From NCBI RefSeq assembly GCF_018918045.1, contig NZ_JAHLPU010000048.1:1-64000 (forward strand): a stretch of DNA of 64,000 nt. The letters run 5' to 3'. The translations under genes and the position numbers were made by a program. Below are positions 15,659 through 25,011 of the stretch, piece after piece. The DNA is from Pseudoflavonifractor sp. MSJ-30 (GTDB taxonomy: Bacteria > Bacillota > Clostridia > Oscillospirales > Oscillospiraceae). The stretch's first letter is position 1; each line of letters opens with the position of its first letter. A model generated the notes under the pieces. That model was not told where the DNA came from. It saw nothing but the letters and a program-made list of their open reading frames with translations, and made no database searches.

Positions 15659-16690
15659 TTATTTTTCTTCCCGCAGCATGGCAAGGGCCTTTGCCTCCCG
15701 CTGCAAAACCTGATCAACGGTCAGACCCAGTGCCTTACCTGTGTCCTCCGGGGACATGGGCAGGCCCTTTTCCAGGCCGAAGCGCAGCGTCAGAAGCTTG
15801 GCGTCCTCCTCCGGCAGCACGCTGAGCAACTCGGAGATCCGCTGGCGCATCTGGAAGTAGGCTGTGTCCTCCACGGCCTGCTCCTCCTCCGATGCTTCCT
15901 CTTCCTTGGGGGCAGTGGCCTGCTGGAGCATTCTGGCGTCCTCCAGGACCTTGCGGACGGTTTCCGCGTCCTCCGGAGTCATGTGCAGCTCCAGGGCAAT
16001 CTCCTCCAGAGTGGCGTTTCTGCCAAGCTCCGCAAGCAGCCGCTCATCCACGGCCCGATAGTCTTCCAGCGCCTGGCGCATTTTCTGGCCCACACCATTG
16101 GCCCGGGCCTGCAGAGTCACGGCTTTCGCCATGGCCGCGCGGATGGCCCTGTCCCGCCGGGTCAGGTAGTCGCCCTCCGGCACCTGAATGGCCTGCCAAA
16201 GGGCCAAACCGCCCTCCTGCAGAAGGTCCATCATCAGAACGCCGTAGCCCACAAACTCCGGCACGATTTCCACCACACGGTGCAGTCCCTGATGCATCAG
16301 CTGCTCCGCGGCCCGCTGGTCACCCTGAGCGACACGGTCTGCCAGAGCTTTCTCATCCGTCTGCCGGGGCATTTCCCGGATTTCCTCTAAGTACAGCCGC
16401 AGGGGGTCCGTGGGATTCAGTCCGGAAACATCCAATGCCTTTTCGGCAATTTCCGCCTCCTGCCGCAGCCGCAGAGCCGCCTGACCGGTATACTGCTTTA
16501 CAGGCAGGTCGGACACATCCAGCATCAGCTTTCGTTCATCCAGAGCCGCAAAGGCATCTTCTACGGCATCCTCCGTCTCCTGCTCCAGCAGCGTCAGAAA
16601 ATGCGCCGCAGAAATCCTGTCTCCTTCTCTTTTTCCGGACAGGAACAGTTCCCAGGGGCTGTTTTCAAAGGAAAAATCCAATTCGTTCAT
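15659..16690 (-). CDS. Degenerate sigma-70-like protein coupled to rpoD
   Basis: 343 aa from the ATG at 16690, which overlaps the rpoD stop by 4 bp. After about 95 residues of unique sequence it follows the sigma-70 plan: region 1.2 ([14 protein letters not shown]), region 2, a region 3-like HTH ([21 protein letters not shown]), an acidic insert (EEEASEEEQ), and region 4 ([15 protein letters not shown]...[19 protein letters not shown]). Region 2.3-2.4, which in the neighbouring RpoD reads [11 protein letters not shown], is here [13 protein letters not shown], so the promoter-melting aromatics are lost. It may be an alternative sigma, a sigma modulator, or an RNAP-binding decoy. Role unproven. 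Confidence 0.8.
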   Translation of the reverse strand: MNELDFSFENSPWELFLSGKREGDRISAAHFLTLLEQETEDAVEDAFAALDERKLMLDVSDLPVKQYTGQAALRLRQEAEIAEKALDVSGLNPTDPLRLYLEEIREMPRQTDEKALADRVAQGDQRAAEQLMHQGLHRVVEIVPEFVGYGVLMMDLLQEGGLALWQAIQVPEGDYLTRRDRAIRAAMAKAVTLQARANGVGQKMRQALEDYRAVDERLLAELGRNATLEEIALELHMTPEDAETVRKVLEDARMLQQATAPKEEEASEEEQAVEDTAYFQMRQRISELLSVLPEEDAKLLTLRFGLEKGLPMSPEDTGKALGLTVDQVLQREAKALAMLREEK

Positions 16691-17565
16691 TCCAAAAAGT
16701 CCTCCAATCCCATGCTCGCGCCCATGGCCTGGAGCTTGTCCATGGCCTGTTTTTCCACCTGGCGCACCCGCTCCTTGGAGATGCCCAGCTTCTGGCCAAT
16801 CTCCTCCAGAGAATGACAGGTGCCGTCCTCCATGCCGAAATGGAGCCGCAAGATCATCTGCTGGCGCTCTGTCAGCGTGGAGAGCAGACGGTCTATGGTG
16901 TCGGTCAGCTCCTTGCGGACCAGTTCTTCCTGAGGCTGGGGCGCTTCCAGGTTTTCCAGGAGGTCCCCGAAGCTGCTCTTGTCCTCGTCTCCGACGGGTA
17001 CATCCAGCGAACAGATGTCCGGGGACAGCTGCAGCAGCTCCTCCACCTTTTCCCTGGGCATATCCACCCGCCTGGCAATCTCCTCCGCCGTGGGCTCCGT
17101 GCCCTCCTCCTGGCGCAGGACGGCCTGCGCCGCCTGAATCTTGCGCATCCGCTCCGCCGTATGGACCGGGACACGGATGGTGCCCGCATGGTTCAGCAGG
17201 CACCGGGTCACGCCCTGGCGGATCCATTTGGTGGCGTAAGTGGAAAAACGGTAATCCCGGGTGTAATCAAATTTCCTGGCCGCGGCCAGCAGGCCGATGC
17301 TCCCCTCCTGAATAAGGTCCAGCAGAGGCACGCCCCGCCCGGCATACTCCTTGGCAACGGAAACCACCAGACGCAGGTTGGCATTGACCATCTTGCGGAT
17401 GGCCTCTTCATCTCCCTGTGCGCAGCGGCGGGCCAGCTCCCGCTCCTCCTCCACAGTCAGCCGGGGGATCTGCCGGATCTCCCGGAGGTACTGGCGGATA
17501 TCGTCCTCATCCGTGGGAACCGGAATGGGCTGGGTGTCTTTTTCTTTATCCAAAAGTTCCGTCAT
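16687..17565 (-). CDS. rpoD: RNA polymerase primary sigma factor (RpoD/SigA type)
   Basis: 292 aa, short because region 1.1 is missing. Region 1.2 [13 protein letters not shown], region 2 [39 protein letters not shown] followed by [15 protein letters not shown], region 3, and region 4 [15 protein letters not shown]...[18 protein letters not shown] are all intact. Directs core RNAP to TTGACA/TATAAT promoters, which are plentiful in this window. Its start overlaps the dnaG stop by 4 bp, completing the classical dnaG-rpoD macromolecular synthesis operon. Confidence 0.9.
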   Translation of the reverse strand: MTELLDKEKDTQPIPVPTDEDDIRQYLREIRQIPRLTVEEERELARRCAQGDEEAIRKMVNANLRLVVSVAKEYAGRGVPLLDLIQEGSIGLLAAARKFDYTRDYRFSTYATKWIRQGVTRCLLNHAGTIRVPVHTAERMRKIQAAQAVLRQEEGTEPTAEEIARRVDMPREKVEELLQLSPDICSLDVPVGDEDKSSFGDLLENLEAPQPQEELVRKELTDTIDRLLSTLTERQQMILRLHFGMEDGTCHSLEEIGQKLGISKERVRQVEKQAMDKLQAMGASMGLEDFLE

Positions 17566-19307
17566 GCTTTGATTCCTTTGCTCTCCTGTAGTTTCCGCTG
17601 TAATTCCATCAGCGTATCTTTCGTATCGGCGGTTTTGAATTCATGCATCTGCCGTATGACCTGAATGCTGTCGCGCATGGCCTGTTCGGAGACGGGACCC
17701 GGATTTCTCTGCAAAATCCCGGCGATATGGGCCATTTCCTCTCCCGTAAAATCGGTGAGGCCGGCCACGCTGGGAACCATCCCCTGTCTGCTTTGCTGCT
17801 GCAGCTGCTCAAAGACCCTGCCCAGCAAAGGCGAGGAAAAATCCTCTGGCTTCAGCCCTTCCGTCTCCGCGATCATGGCAGCGTCGCTCAGGCACTGGGC
17901 CAGAACGATCTCCTCTGCCATGGCGGAGCGTACATTGTCATAACGGATCGTCCGGCTCTTCGGCTGGGCCGCCACGGCCGGAGCCAAATCAATACGCTCC
18001 TGCTTCCGCTTTTCCCGGTACTGACGGCGCTTAAAGGCTTTATTGACCACAATCTTCATGGCATCGGAAGAAATTTTCCCCGCTTCCGCCACTCGGTTAC
18101 CGTAGATTTCCCGCTGGACGGCATTGCCGAGACTGCTGACCAGTTCCGCCGCCTCGCTGATGAATTTCACCCGATCCTCGTCCACATTCAAGTCGTACTT
18201 TTTCTGAATGGCCCGAAGCTGGTATTCCACTCGGTTGGAAGACTCCTCCAGAAGGAGCTTGAACCGGTCCGCGCCGAACTTTTTCAGGAATTCATCCGGG
18301 TCCTTGGCGTCCCGCATCTGCAGAACCTTTACCTGCAGCCCCGCTCTCTCCAGCATGGGGATGGCCCGCCTGGTAGCGTTCTGTCCCGCCTCATCGCCAT
18401 CGTAAATCAAAACCACCTGTTCCGTATACCGGGAGAGAAGCACCGCGTGCTCTTCCGTCAGAGATGTTCCCAGCGAAGCCACGGCACAGTCGAAGCCATA
18501 TTGGTGCAGCGCGATAGCGTCCATATAGCCTTCCACCAGAATAAGGTAACCCAGCTTGGTTTTTTTAGCAACATTCAGGGCAAACAGATTTTTTCGCTTG
18601 TTAAATATCTCCGTTTCCGGGGAATTCAGGTATTTGGGTGTGGAATTGTCCATGACCCGTCCGCCAAAACCGATCACATTCCCCCGCACATCGATAATGG
18701 GAAACATGAGCCGGTTGCGGAAGCGATCAAAGATATTCCCATTTTTCTGGGATACCGAAACCAGCCCGGCGTCCTTCAGTTCTTCATCCGTATAGCCCTT
18801 GGCCCGCATGGCCTTGCAGAGACTGTCCCAGCTGTCCGGAGCAAAGCCGATGCCAAACCGGGTCAGCGTTCCCTTGGACATCCCCCGGCTTTGGGCGTAA
18901 CGCAGGCCCTCTGCCCCTGTCGGAGCATAGAGCTGGGTCACAAAGAACCGCGCCGCTTCTTTGGCGAGGGCCCACAGCCGCTCCTGCTTCCGGTAGCGGC
19001 TCTGGTATTCCTCGTCGTCCGGCACCTCCATACCCACACGCTGGGCAAGGGCACGGACGGCATCCGGGTAACTCAGGCCCTCGATCTCCATTTCGAAATT
19101 GATAACACCGCCGCCCTTGTGGCAGCCGAAGCAATAGTAGATTCCCTTGTCCGGCGCTACGGAAAAAGACGGAGTCTTCTCCCCATGGAAAGGGCAGAGG
19201 CCGAAGAGGTTGGAGCCGGAGCGCTTGAGATTCACATACTGGCCAACGACCTCTTCAATTGGATTTCTGGCGGCCAACTCATCCAAAAATGCCGGTGGAA
19301 ACGGCAT
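17562..19307 (-). CDS. dnaG: DNA primase
   Basis: 581 aa. N-terminal CHC2 zinc finger ([13 protein letters not shown]...[10 protein letters not shown], about residues 38-62), then the catalytic core with Toprim motifs [13 protein letters not shown] and [14 protein letters not shown], and a C-terminal helicase-interaction region. Makes RNA primers for replication. The start is the ATG behind GAAGGAGGGG. Upstream dgt is 51 bp away on the same strand; downstream rpoD is coupled. Confidence 0.96.
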   Translation of the reverse strand: MPFPPAFLDELAARNPIEEVVGQYVNLKRSGSNLFGLCPFHGEKTPSFSVAPDKGIYYCFGCHKGGGVINFEMEIEGLSYPDAVRALAQRVGMEVPDDEEYQSRYRKQERLWALAKEAARFFVTQLYAPTGAEGLRYAQSRGMSKGTLTRFGIGFAPDSWDSLCKAMRAKGYTDEELKDAGLVSVSQKNGNIFDRFRNRLMFPIIDVRGNVIGFGGRVMDNSTPKYLNSPETEIFNKRKNLFALNVAKKTKLGYLILVEGYMDAIALHQYGFDCAVASLGTSLTEEHAVLLSRYTEQVVLIYDGDEAGQNATRRAIPMLERAGLQVKVLQMRDAKDPDEFLKKFGADRFKLLLEESSNRVEYQLRAIQKKYDLNVDEDRVKFISEAAELVSSLGNAVQREIYGNRVAEAGKISSDAMKIVVNKAFKRRQYREKRKQERIDLAPAVAAQPKSRTIRYDNVRSAMAEEIVLAQCLSDAAMIAETEGLKPEDFSSPLLGRVFEQLQQQSRQGMVPSVAGLTDFTGEEMAHIAGILQRNPGPVSEQAMRDSIQVIRQMHEFKTADTKDTLMELQRKLQESKGIKA

Positions 19308-19358
19308 AGGCGCTCCCCTCCTTCTCTGCTTATTTCAATAGTTTATTATATCACAAGA

Positions 19359-20369
19359 TCACCGGACATTCCAGCCGGTCGGTACAAAAATCTCATTGAA
19401 TTTTCCCACGGCGTAGTTGTCCGTCATACCCGCGATATAGTCGCAGACCGTCCTGCCCAAGCCGTCAAAGGTCAGCTGGGGCTGAAAATCCTCCGGCAGT
19501 TCCTCGGGATTCTCCACATAATAGCGATAGAGCATTTGCAGCATATCCTTTGCTTTGCTCTCCTCCCCTTTGGCAATCGGGTTGCGGTAGACCCGCTCAA
19601 ACATGAAGCTGCGCAGGTCCGCCAGTGCCTTCTCAATATGGGGCGTCATGCAGATTTTCCCCGCCTCCCGGGATGTAAAAATCATGTCGCAGACCAGAGT
19701 ATTGATTCTGTCCCGCTGGTTTTCGCCCAAAATAGCGGCGATATCCCTCGGAATGTCCTCTGTGGTCAAAATGCCTGCCCGGATGGCATCGTCAATATCA
19801 TGGTTGACGTAGGCGATCTGATCCGAACGGCGGATGATCTGCCCCTCCAGGGTTTCCGGGATATAGGAGCCGGTATGGCCAAGAATGCCCATGCGGACTT
19901 CATTGCAGAGGTTCAGTCCCTGTCCATCCTTTTCCAGAATATCCACCACGCGCAGACTCTGCTCGTTGTGCCGGAAGGGCTTGCCCCAACATTCGGTCAA
20001 TGCGCCCTCTCCGGCGTGGCCAAAGGGGGTATGCCCCAGATCGTGGCCCATGGCAATGGCCTCCGCCAGATCCTCGTTCAGCCCCAGCGCACGGGTTATG
20101 GTTTTGGCAATGCGGGTGACCTCCAAAGTATGGGTCATGCGGGTACGGTAGTGGTCCCCCTCCGGGTTCAGGAACACCTGGGTCTTGTGCATAAGCCGGC
20201 GGAAAGATTTGCTGTGGACAATACGGTCCGTATCCCGCTGAAAACAGGTGCGCACGTCCTCCTCCCGCTCCGGCTCCGGCCTGGGGCGGCCTGTGGACTT
20301 GTCCGAAAAAGCCGCCAAAGGATTCAGCCGCCGATGCTCCAAACGTTCCAGCTCTTCCCGTACCGTCAT
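19359..20369 (-). CDS. dgt: Deoxyguanosinetriphosphate triphosphohydrolase-like HD protein
   Basis: 336 aa HD-superfamily hydrolase. Metal ligands are visible in RTRMTHTLEVTRIAKTI and AIAMGHDLGHTPFGHAGE; SFRRLMHKTQVFLNPEGDHYRTR is the family signature. Hydrolyses dNTPs to deoxynucleosides and triphosphate, and so influences the dNTP pool. Located just upstream of dnaG, as in many Clostridia, and probably cotranscribed. Confidence 0.92.
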   Translation of the reverse strand: MTVREELERLEHRRLNPLAAFSDKSTGRPRPEPEREEDVRTCFQRDTDRIVHSKSFRRLMHKTQVFLNPEGDHYRTRMTHTLEVTRIAKTITRALGLNEDLAEAIAMGHDLGHTPFGHAGEGALTECWGKPFRHNEQSLRVVDILEKDGQGLNLCNEVRMGILGHTGSYIPETLEGQIIRRSDQIAYVNHDIDDAIRAGILTTEDIPRDIAAILGENQRDRINTLVCDMIFTSREAGKICMTPHIEKALADLRSFMFERVYRNPIAKGEESKAKDMLQMLYRYYVENPEELPEDFQPQLTFDGLGRTVCDYIAGMTDNYAVGKFNEIFVPTGWNVR

Positions 20370-20387
20370 TGCCTTTCGCTCCTTCTC

Positions 20388-21029
20388 TTAGTCCTTTTCG
20401 TTTTCCTGTACCGGGAACGCCCGATACTCCGTGCCGGTTTCCATGGCTTCCACGGTCCCGGCGGTCATATCCGTAAGCCTTTCCAGAAATTCCGGCGTCT
20501 TCGCCTCCGGGAACAGCAGCTCCAGCTCCACCTCGGAGCCGAAGTCCGTATTGCGGATAATGCCGCCATAGGCCGCTGTTTCCAGCTTCACCCGCTCGTA
20601 CCAGGCATAAGGACAGGGCAGGTACAGCACCGTCCACACCCGCTTCATGGACTTTCCCGCGGCATCTACAGCGATTTTGGCCCCTTTGGTATAGGCCCGC
20701 ACCAGTCCTCCGGCGCCCAAAAGAATACCGCCGAAGTATCTGGTCACCACACAGACCGCATTGTAGAGTCCCTCCCGCTGCAAAACCTGGAGCATGGGCA
20801 TTCCCGCTGTACCGCCGGGCTCGCCGTCGTCGGAAAAACGGACGGCCCCGTCCCGGATGATGTAAGCCCAGCAGTTATGCGTGGCATCGTAATGCTGCTT
20901 TTTCATCTCCTGAATGCGGGCCAAAGCCTCCTCCTCCGTCTCCGCAGGCCAGAGTCTGCCGATGAAGCGGGACTTTTTCTCGATGAATTCGTCTTCTCCG
21001 AAGCCGGTGGGGACCAGATACTCTTCCAA
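20388..21029 (-). CDS. YigZ/IMPACT-family protein
   Basis: 213 aa with a TTG start at 21029 supported by AAGGAG 9 bp upstream. IMPACT domain: KKSRFIGRLWPAETEEEA, YDATHNCWAYI, FSDDGEPGGTAGMPML and VTRYFGGILLGAGGLVRAYT. The C-terminal domain is the EF-G-like UPF0029 fold. Members are linked to translation control or proline dipeptidase-like assignments, with no established bacterial reaction. Between hflX and dgt on the same strand, 4 bp from hflX. Confidence 0.9.
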   Translation of the reverse strand: MEEYLVPTGFGEDEFIEKKSRFIGRLWPAETEEEALARIQEMKKQHYDATHNCWAYIIRDGAVRFSDDGEPGGTAGMPMLQVLQREGLYNAVCVVTRYFGGILLGAGGLVRAYTKGAKIAVDAAGKSMKRVWTVLYLPCPYAWYERVKLETAAYGGIIRNTDFGSEVELELLFPEAKTPEFLERLTDMTAGTVEAMETGTEYRAFPVQENEKD

Positions 21030-21032
21030 GGC

Positions 21033-22298
21033 TCAATTCTCCTTTGTCACATACTCCCGCAGTCTTCCATAGAGGATATCATCCAGTACAGCGTCGATTT
21101 CGATTCCATTGGCGGTATAGTCAACGCTGTTGACCTTTGCCCCGCTGTGCAGGGCATCCACCTGGCCGCCCATGGAATAAGGCAGGCACAAAACCACATG
21201 GTGGCGGGCGTGGCCCAGCATCTGCTCGATTTTCTTCAGCAGCGCCTCCATGCCCACGCCGTTAGCGGCAGAGACGGCAACGGTGTCCTCCCCAACGGGG
21301 ATATCTTCCCGGCTCACCAGATCTGCCTTGTTATAACAGTAGAGTACCGGCGTTCCGGGCTTCGCCAGCGTGCCGATGAGCTTATCCACAACGGCAATAT
21401 GCTCCTGCCGGTTGGGGTCCGCGGAGTCAATGACGTGCAGCAACAAATCCGCGTATTCCAGCTCTTCCAGAGTCGCCCGGAAGGCATCCACCAGGTGGTG
21501 GGGCAGCTTGGCAATAAAGCCGACTGTGTCGGACAGAATCACATCCAGATTATCCGAAACCTTCAGCTGCCGGGACGTGGTATCCAGTGTGTCGAACAGG
21601 CGGTTGTTGGCCGGAATCCCCGCACCGGTCAGCCGGTTCAGCAGGGTAGATTTTCCGGCGTTGGTGTAGCCAACAATGGCGACTACCGGTACAGAGTTCT
21701 TCATCCGGCGCTCCCGCTGAACGCCCCGAACCTGCCGCACCTGGGCAAGCTCCGATTCCAGCCGGTTGATCCGCTCCCGGATATGCCGCCGGTCGCTTTC
21801 CAGCTTCGTTTCGCCGGGGCCTCGGGTGCCGATGCCGCCGCCCTGCCGGGAAAGACTCTTGCCCATACCGGAAAGCCTTGGCAGCAGGTACTTATACTGG
21901 GCCAGTTCCACCTGGAGCCGGCCTTCCTTCGTCTTCGCCCGCTGGGCGAAAATATCCATGATCAATGCGCTTCGGTCCAGCACCGTTACGCCGATGATTT
22001 CCTCCAGCGCCCGGATATTTCCCGGGGAAAGCTCATTGTCAAAAATCACCATGGTGGCTCCGGTGGCCTCCACCAGCATCCGGACCTCCCGGGCCTTGCC
22101 CTCGCCGATAAAGCTGTGGGGATCCGGGCTGGGCCGGTTCTGCAGCATCTTCCCGGTGCAGAAGCCTCCGGCGGTTTCCAAAAGCGCTTCCAGTTCCTCC
22201 AGCGTCTCGTCCGTAGCGGTCTGCTCCTGGGTAAAGCAGGCGGCGTTCAGGCCCACCAAGACCGCACGCTCTTGTTTCGTCTCAAAATTTCCTTCCAT
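21033..22298 (-). CDS. hflX: Ribosome-associated GTPase HflX
   Basis: 421 aa from the ATG at 22298 with GGAGG upstream; the frame opens earlier, at 22376, without a ribosome site. The N-terminal HflX domain has FDNELSPGNIRALEE and the Gly-rich linker GGGIGTRGPGETKLE. The G domain carries GYTNAGKST (G1), LSDTVGFI (G3) and NKADL (G4). HflX splits stalled or heat-damaged 70S ribosomes. First gene of the run that continues into yigZ. Confidence 0.95.
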   Translation of the reverse strand: MEGNFETKQERAVLVGLNAACFTQEQTATDETLEELEALLETAGGFCTGKMLQNRPSPDPHSFIGEGKAREVRMLVEATGATMVIFDNELSPGNIRALEEIIGVTVLDRSALIMDIFAQRAKTKEGRLQVELAQYKYLLPRLSGMGKSLSRQGGGIGTRGPGETKLESDRRHIRERINRLESELAQVRQVRGVQRERRMKNSVPVVAIVGYTNAGKSTLLNRLTGAGIPANNRLFDTLDTTSRQLKVSDNLDVILSDTVGFIAKLPHHLVDAFRATLEELEYADLLLHVIDSADPNRQEHIAVVDKLIGTLAKPGTPVLYCYNKADLVSREDIPVGEDTVAVSAANGVGMEALLKKIEQMLGHARHHVVLCLPYSMGGQVDALHSGAKVNSVDYTANGIEIDAVLDDILYGRLREYVTKEN

Positions 22299-22391
22299 TT
22301 TCTTCCTCCGTAATCTTCTCTTTTCAGTATACCACAGACACGGCCTTTTGGGCAACCGTCCAGCGAAAAAGTTCAAAGAAAATACAAAAAA

Positions 22392-22415
22392 CCCGCACTA
22401 CCAACGTAGTGCGGG
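22392..22415 (-). terminator. Terminator of rpmE
   Basis: CCCGCACTA / TAGTGCGGG stem with a 6-nt loop and TTTTTTG on the minus strand, 13 bp after the L31 stop. Confidence 0.9.
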
Positions 22416-22427
22416 TAATCGGATCTC

Positions 22428-22628
22428 TTACTTCAGGCCGAAGCGCTTGTTGAAGCGATCAACACGTCCACCGGTGTCAACCAGCTTCTGCTTGCCGGTA
22501 TAGAAAGGGTGGCACTTGGAGCAGATTTCAACGCGAATGTCCTTCTTGGTGGAACCGGTCGCGATGACGTTACCACATGCACAGCGGATGGTGGTCTGTT
22601 CGTAGTTAGGATGGATACCTTCCTTCAT
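22428..22628 (-). CDS. rpmE: 50S ribosomal protein L31
   Basis: 66 aa from the ATG at 22628 (GAGGTG site). [34 protein letters not shown] and [12 protein letters not shown] are hallmarks. Two Cys pairs (CAC and CSKC) make it the zinc-binding C+ form. It is a monocistronic unit with its own promoter and terminator. Confidence 0.97.
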   Translation of the reverse strand: MKEGIHPNYEQTTIRCACGNVIATGSTKKDIRVEICSKCHPFYTGKQKLVDTGGRVDRFNKRFGLK

Positions 22629-22694
22629 TTCTTTCACCTCTTTCATATCAGTTAAAGGGCATAAATGTCCTTAGCAATCTTGAATCGCCTAGGT

Positions 22695-22723
22695 ATAATA
22701 TCACACAGGCGGCCAAAATGCAA
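22695..22723 (-). promoter_or_regulatory. rpmE promoter
   Basis: On the minus strand TTGCAT (22718-22723) and TATTAT (22695-22700) with a 17-bp spacer, leaving a leader of about 60 nt before L31. Confidence 0.7.
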
Positions 22724-22773
22724 GTCTTTTTTTTGATTTTCGAAAAAATCTTTTTGTGGTATTCTCCCGGCTC

Positions 22774-23997
22774 TCAGAACGCCCAGTTACCCTTCCGGAA
22801 GATGGCCTTGATGGAGCCATCGGCGCAGACGGCATCGATATTCATGCTGTCGCAGCCGATCATGAAGTCCTCATGGATCATGGAATCGTTGATGCCCAGC
22901 TCCCGGCACTCCTCCAGGGACTTATTCTGGAAGTCTTCAATAGTATCCGGGAAGCCCATACCCAGGGCCAGATGGCAGGCAGCATTCTCATCAAACAGAG
23001 TATTGTAGAACAACAGGCCGCTTTCGGCAATGGGGCTGGCCTGAGGAACCAGCGCGCACTCGCCCAGATAGGCGGCACCCTCGTCCATGGAAATCATGGA
23101 TTTCAGCAGTTCCTCGCCCTTCTCGGCGTGGACTTCTACAGCCTTGCCGCCCTCAAAGCGGATGGAGAAGCCTTCAATCAGCTGGCCGCGGTAGCTCAGA
23201 GGCTTGGTGGCGTAAACAATGCCCTCCGCCTGGCCCTTCATGGGAGAAATGAAGCATTCCTCAGTGGGAATATTGGGATTGAAGAACAGGCCGTCCCGGC
23301 TGGTCTCGCCGCCGCCGCAGAAGCGTCCCTGGGGGATCATTCCTACGGTAAAGTCCGTACCGTTGTCAGCGGTATAGTGCAGGGAGCGAATGCCGAGGCC
23401 GTTCAGATAGTCGCAGCGGGCCTGCAGGTCCTTGTCGTGCTCCTCCCATGCCTTGATGGGATCCTCGGTGACCCGGGAGGTAAACAGAATTGCCTCCCAG
23501 AGCTTTTCAACGGCAGTGCTGGTGCGCTCACCGGGGAATACCTTCTTCGCCCAGGCAGCGCCCGGGACGGCGGCAATGCACCACTGCTGGCGGTTTTCCA
23601 GCTGGTCCTTGTAGGGCTTGATAATGGGGTAGCTCATACGGCGGGCCTTGGTGACCTTCTCCATGTTGATACCCTTCAGGCCGTCGGGATCCTCGGACAT
23701 CAGGTGAATGCGGCAGGGCACCACGTCTACCTCATGCTGGTACTTGGCCTTCTGCCACTCCTCCACGGTGCCCATGGTCGTAACAGAACGATAGCGGGTG
23801 TGGATCTTGGTCAGGGGCTGATAGTTCCACTCCACGGTGACCTTTTTGGCCTTGGCCTTATAGGCTTCCTCCACCACCATCTGGACAAACTCCGGCTGAT
23901 CCAGATCGGCATAGATGACGACCTCCTGTCCCTTCTGGACATTGACGCCGCAGCGAACAATCAAGCGGGCATATTCCCGCAGTACGGTTTTCTTCAT
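22774..23997 (-). CDS. M29-family aminopeptidase
   Basis: 407 aa. N-terminal YARLIVRCGVNVQKGQEVVIYADLDQPEFVQMVVEEAY and the C-terminal block SGLLFYNTLFDENAACHLALGMGF plus NDSMIHEDFMIGCDSMNIDAV contain the conserved Glu, His, Tyr and Asp metal ligands of AmpS/PepS/aminopeptidase T. A cytosolic dimetallic exopeptidase releasing N-terminal amino acids. Monocistronic, divergent from the methyltransferase gene at 24127. Confidence 0.92.
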   Translation of the reverse strand: MKKTVLREYARLIVRCGVNVQKGQEVVIYADLDQPEFVQMVVEEAYKAKAKKVTVEWNYQPLTKIHTRYRSVTTMGTVEEWQKAKYQHEVDVVPCRIHLMSEDPDGLKGINMEKVTKARRMSYPIIKPYKDQLENRQQWCIAAVPGAAWAKKVFPGERTSTAVEKLWEAILFTSRVTEDPIKAWEEHDKDLQARCDYLNGLGIRSLHYTADNGTDFTVGMIPQGRFCGGGETSRDGLFFNPNIPTEECFISPMKGQAEGIVYATKPLSYRGQLIEGFSIRFEGGKAVEVHAEKGEELLKSMISMDEGAAYLGECALVPQASPIAESGLLFYNTLFDENAACHLALGMGFPDTIEDFQNKSLEECRELGINDSMIHEDFMIGCDSMNIDAVCADGSIKAIFRKGNWAF

Positions 23998-24030
23998 GGT
24001 TCAAAACTTCCTTTCTGAAAAATCTTTCCT

Positions 24031-24093
24031 ATTGTAGCAGATTTTCGGAAAAAGGTCAACGGTATTGCAATTCTTACCCAATTCCTTTATAAT
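24031..24093. promoter_or_regulatory. Back-to-back promoters for the aminopeptidase and methyltransferase genes
   Basis: Minus strand: TTGACC (24054-24059) and TACAAT (24031-24036), 17-bp spacer. Plus strand: TTGCAA (24065-24070) and TATAAT (24088-24093), 17-bp spacer. The two -35 boxes are only 5 bp apart. Confidence 0.8.
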
Positions 24094-24126
24094 ATACCCA
24101 TCTTCGGAAACTGAGGTAAATTTTTT

Positions 24127-25011
24127 ATGCTGACAAAAGAAGCTTTTTCCGCGCTGGTTTCTCAGGGCCCCTGTTTGCTGGACGGCGCTACCGGTTCCTA
24201 TCTGCGGGCCAAGGGCATGCCCAGAGACTGCGCTACCGAGGAATGGGTGCTGCGCAACCCCGAGGTTCTGGTGGAACTGCAGCGTGGCTACGCCGAGGCG
24301 GGCTCTCAAATCATCTACGCTCCCACTTTCCAGGCCCAGCCCATTGCCCTGAAAAAAATCGGCCTGGAGCACCACACGGAAGCCATCAACGCCCAGCTTA
24401 TCGCCCTGAGCCGCTCCGCCGCTCCCGGCTGCCTGATTGCGGGCGACATCGCCACTCTGGCCGCCTTCTGCGACAGCTGGGACCCGGACAACTTTGATCT
24501 GCTGGTAGAGAACTACCGCCGTCAGATCCGGGGGCTCATTGACGGCGGGGCAGACCTGCTTGTGGGCGAGACCCTGCTCTATCCCCAGGAAGCGGAGGCA
24601 ATTCTGACCGCCGCGGAGCTGGAAGGGGCGCAAACCACCATGATTTCCTTCTCCATGCAGTCCGGTGGCTTCCTCTACAGCGGCCACGACGCGGGTCCGC
24701 TGATGGAGCAATTGGAGCAGTGGGGGGCCTGCGCCGTGGGCTTTAACTGCGTGGCCGCTGATGACATGACAGCCCATCTGGTAAGCAAGCTGCGGCGACA
24801 TACCAGACTTCCCCTGATTTCCAAACCCAACGCCGGAAATCCCACAATCAATGCCGAGGGTCTGGCTGAATACAAGCTGGAGCCGGAACCCTTTGCCCAA
24901 ATCCAGCTGGATGCCTTTCATAACGGAGCCGCCCTCTTAGGTGGCTGCTGCGGCACCACGCCCCGGCATATGAAAGCCCTGAAACGTCTTTTGGAGGACT
25001 GTCATGAATAA
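24127..25011 (+). CDS. Homocysteine S-methyltransferase-family protein
   Basis: 294 aa barrel: LLDGATGSYLRAKGMP near the N-terminus, GADLLVGETLLYPQEAEA, and zinc-binding cysteines in VGFNC and GGCCGTTPRHMKAL. Expected chemistry is methyl transfer to homocysteine, as in MmuM, or in the N-terminal module of MetH when partnered with a corrinoid protein. No cobalamin domain is nearby. The ribosome site is weak (GAGG 10 bp upstream). Its 3' end overlaps the next gene by 8 bp. Confidence 0.88.
   Translation: MLTKEAFSALVSQGPCLLDGATGSYLRAKGMPRDCATEEWVLRNPEVLVELQRGYAEAGSQIIYAPTFQAQPIALKKIGLEHHTEAINAQLIALSRSAAPGCLIAGDIATLAAFCDSWDPDNFDLLVENYRRQIRGLIDGGADLLVGETLLYPQEAEAILTAAELEGAQTTMISFSMQSGGFLYSGHDAGPLMEQLEQWGACAVGFNCVAADDMTAHLVSKLRRHTRLPLISKPNAGNPTINAEGLAEYKLEPEPFAQIQLDAFHNGAALLGGCCGTTPRHMKALKRLLEDCHE

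Noticed and set aside
17643-22313. 1556-codon open frame on the plus strand
   Set aside because: It is antisense to dnaG, dgt, yigZ and hflX, all of which have clear motifs and ribosome sites; its length results from high-GC codon periodicity.
22730-22760. Terminator for the aminopeptidase gene
   Set aside because: GATTTT/AAAATC-type stem is very weak and its T-run lies on the plus strand, opposite to the gene.
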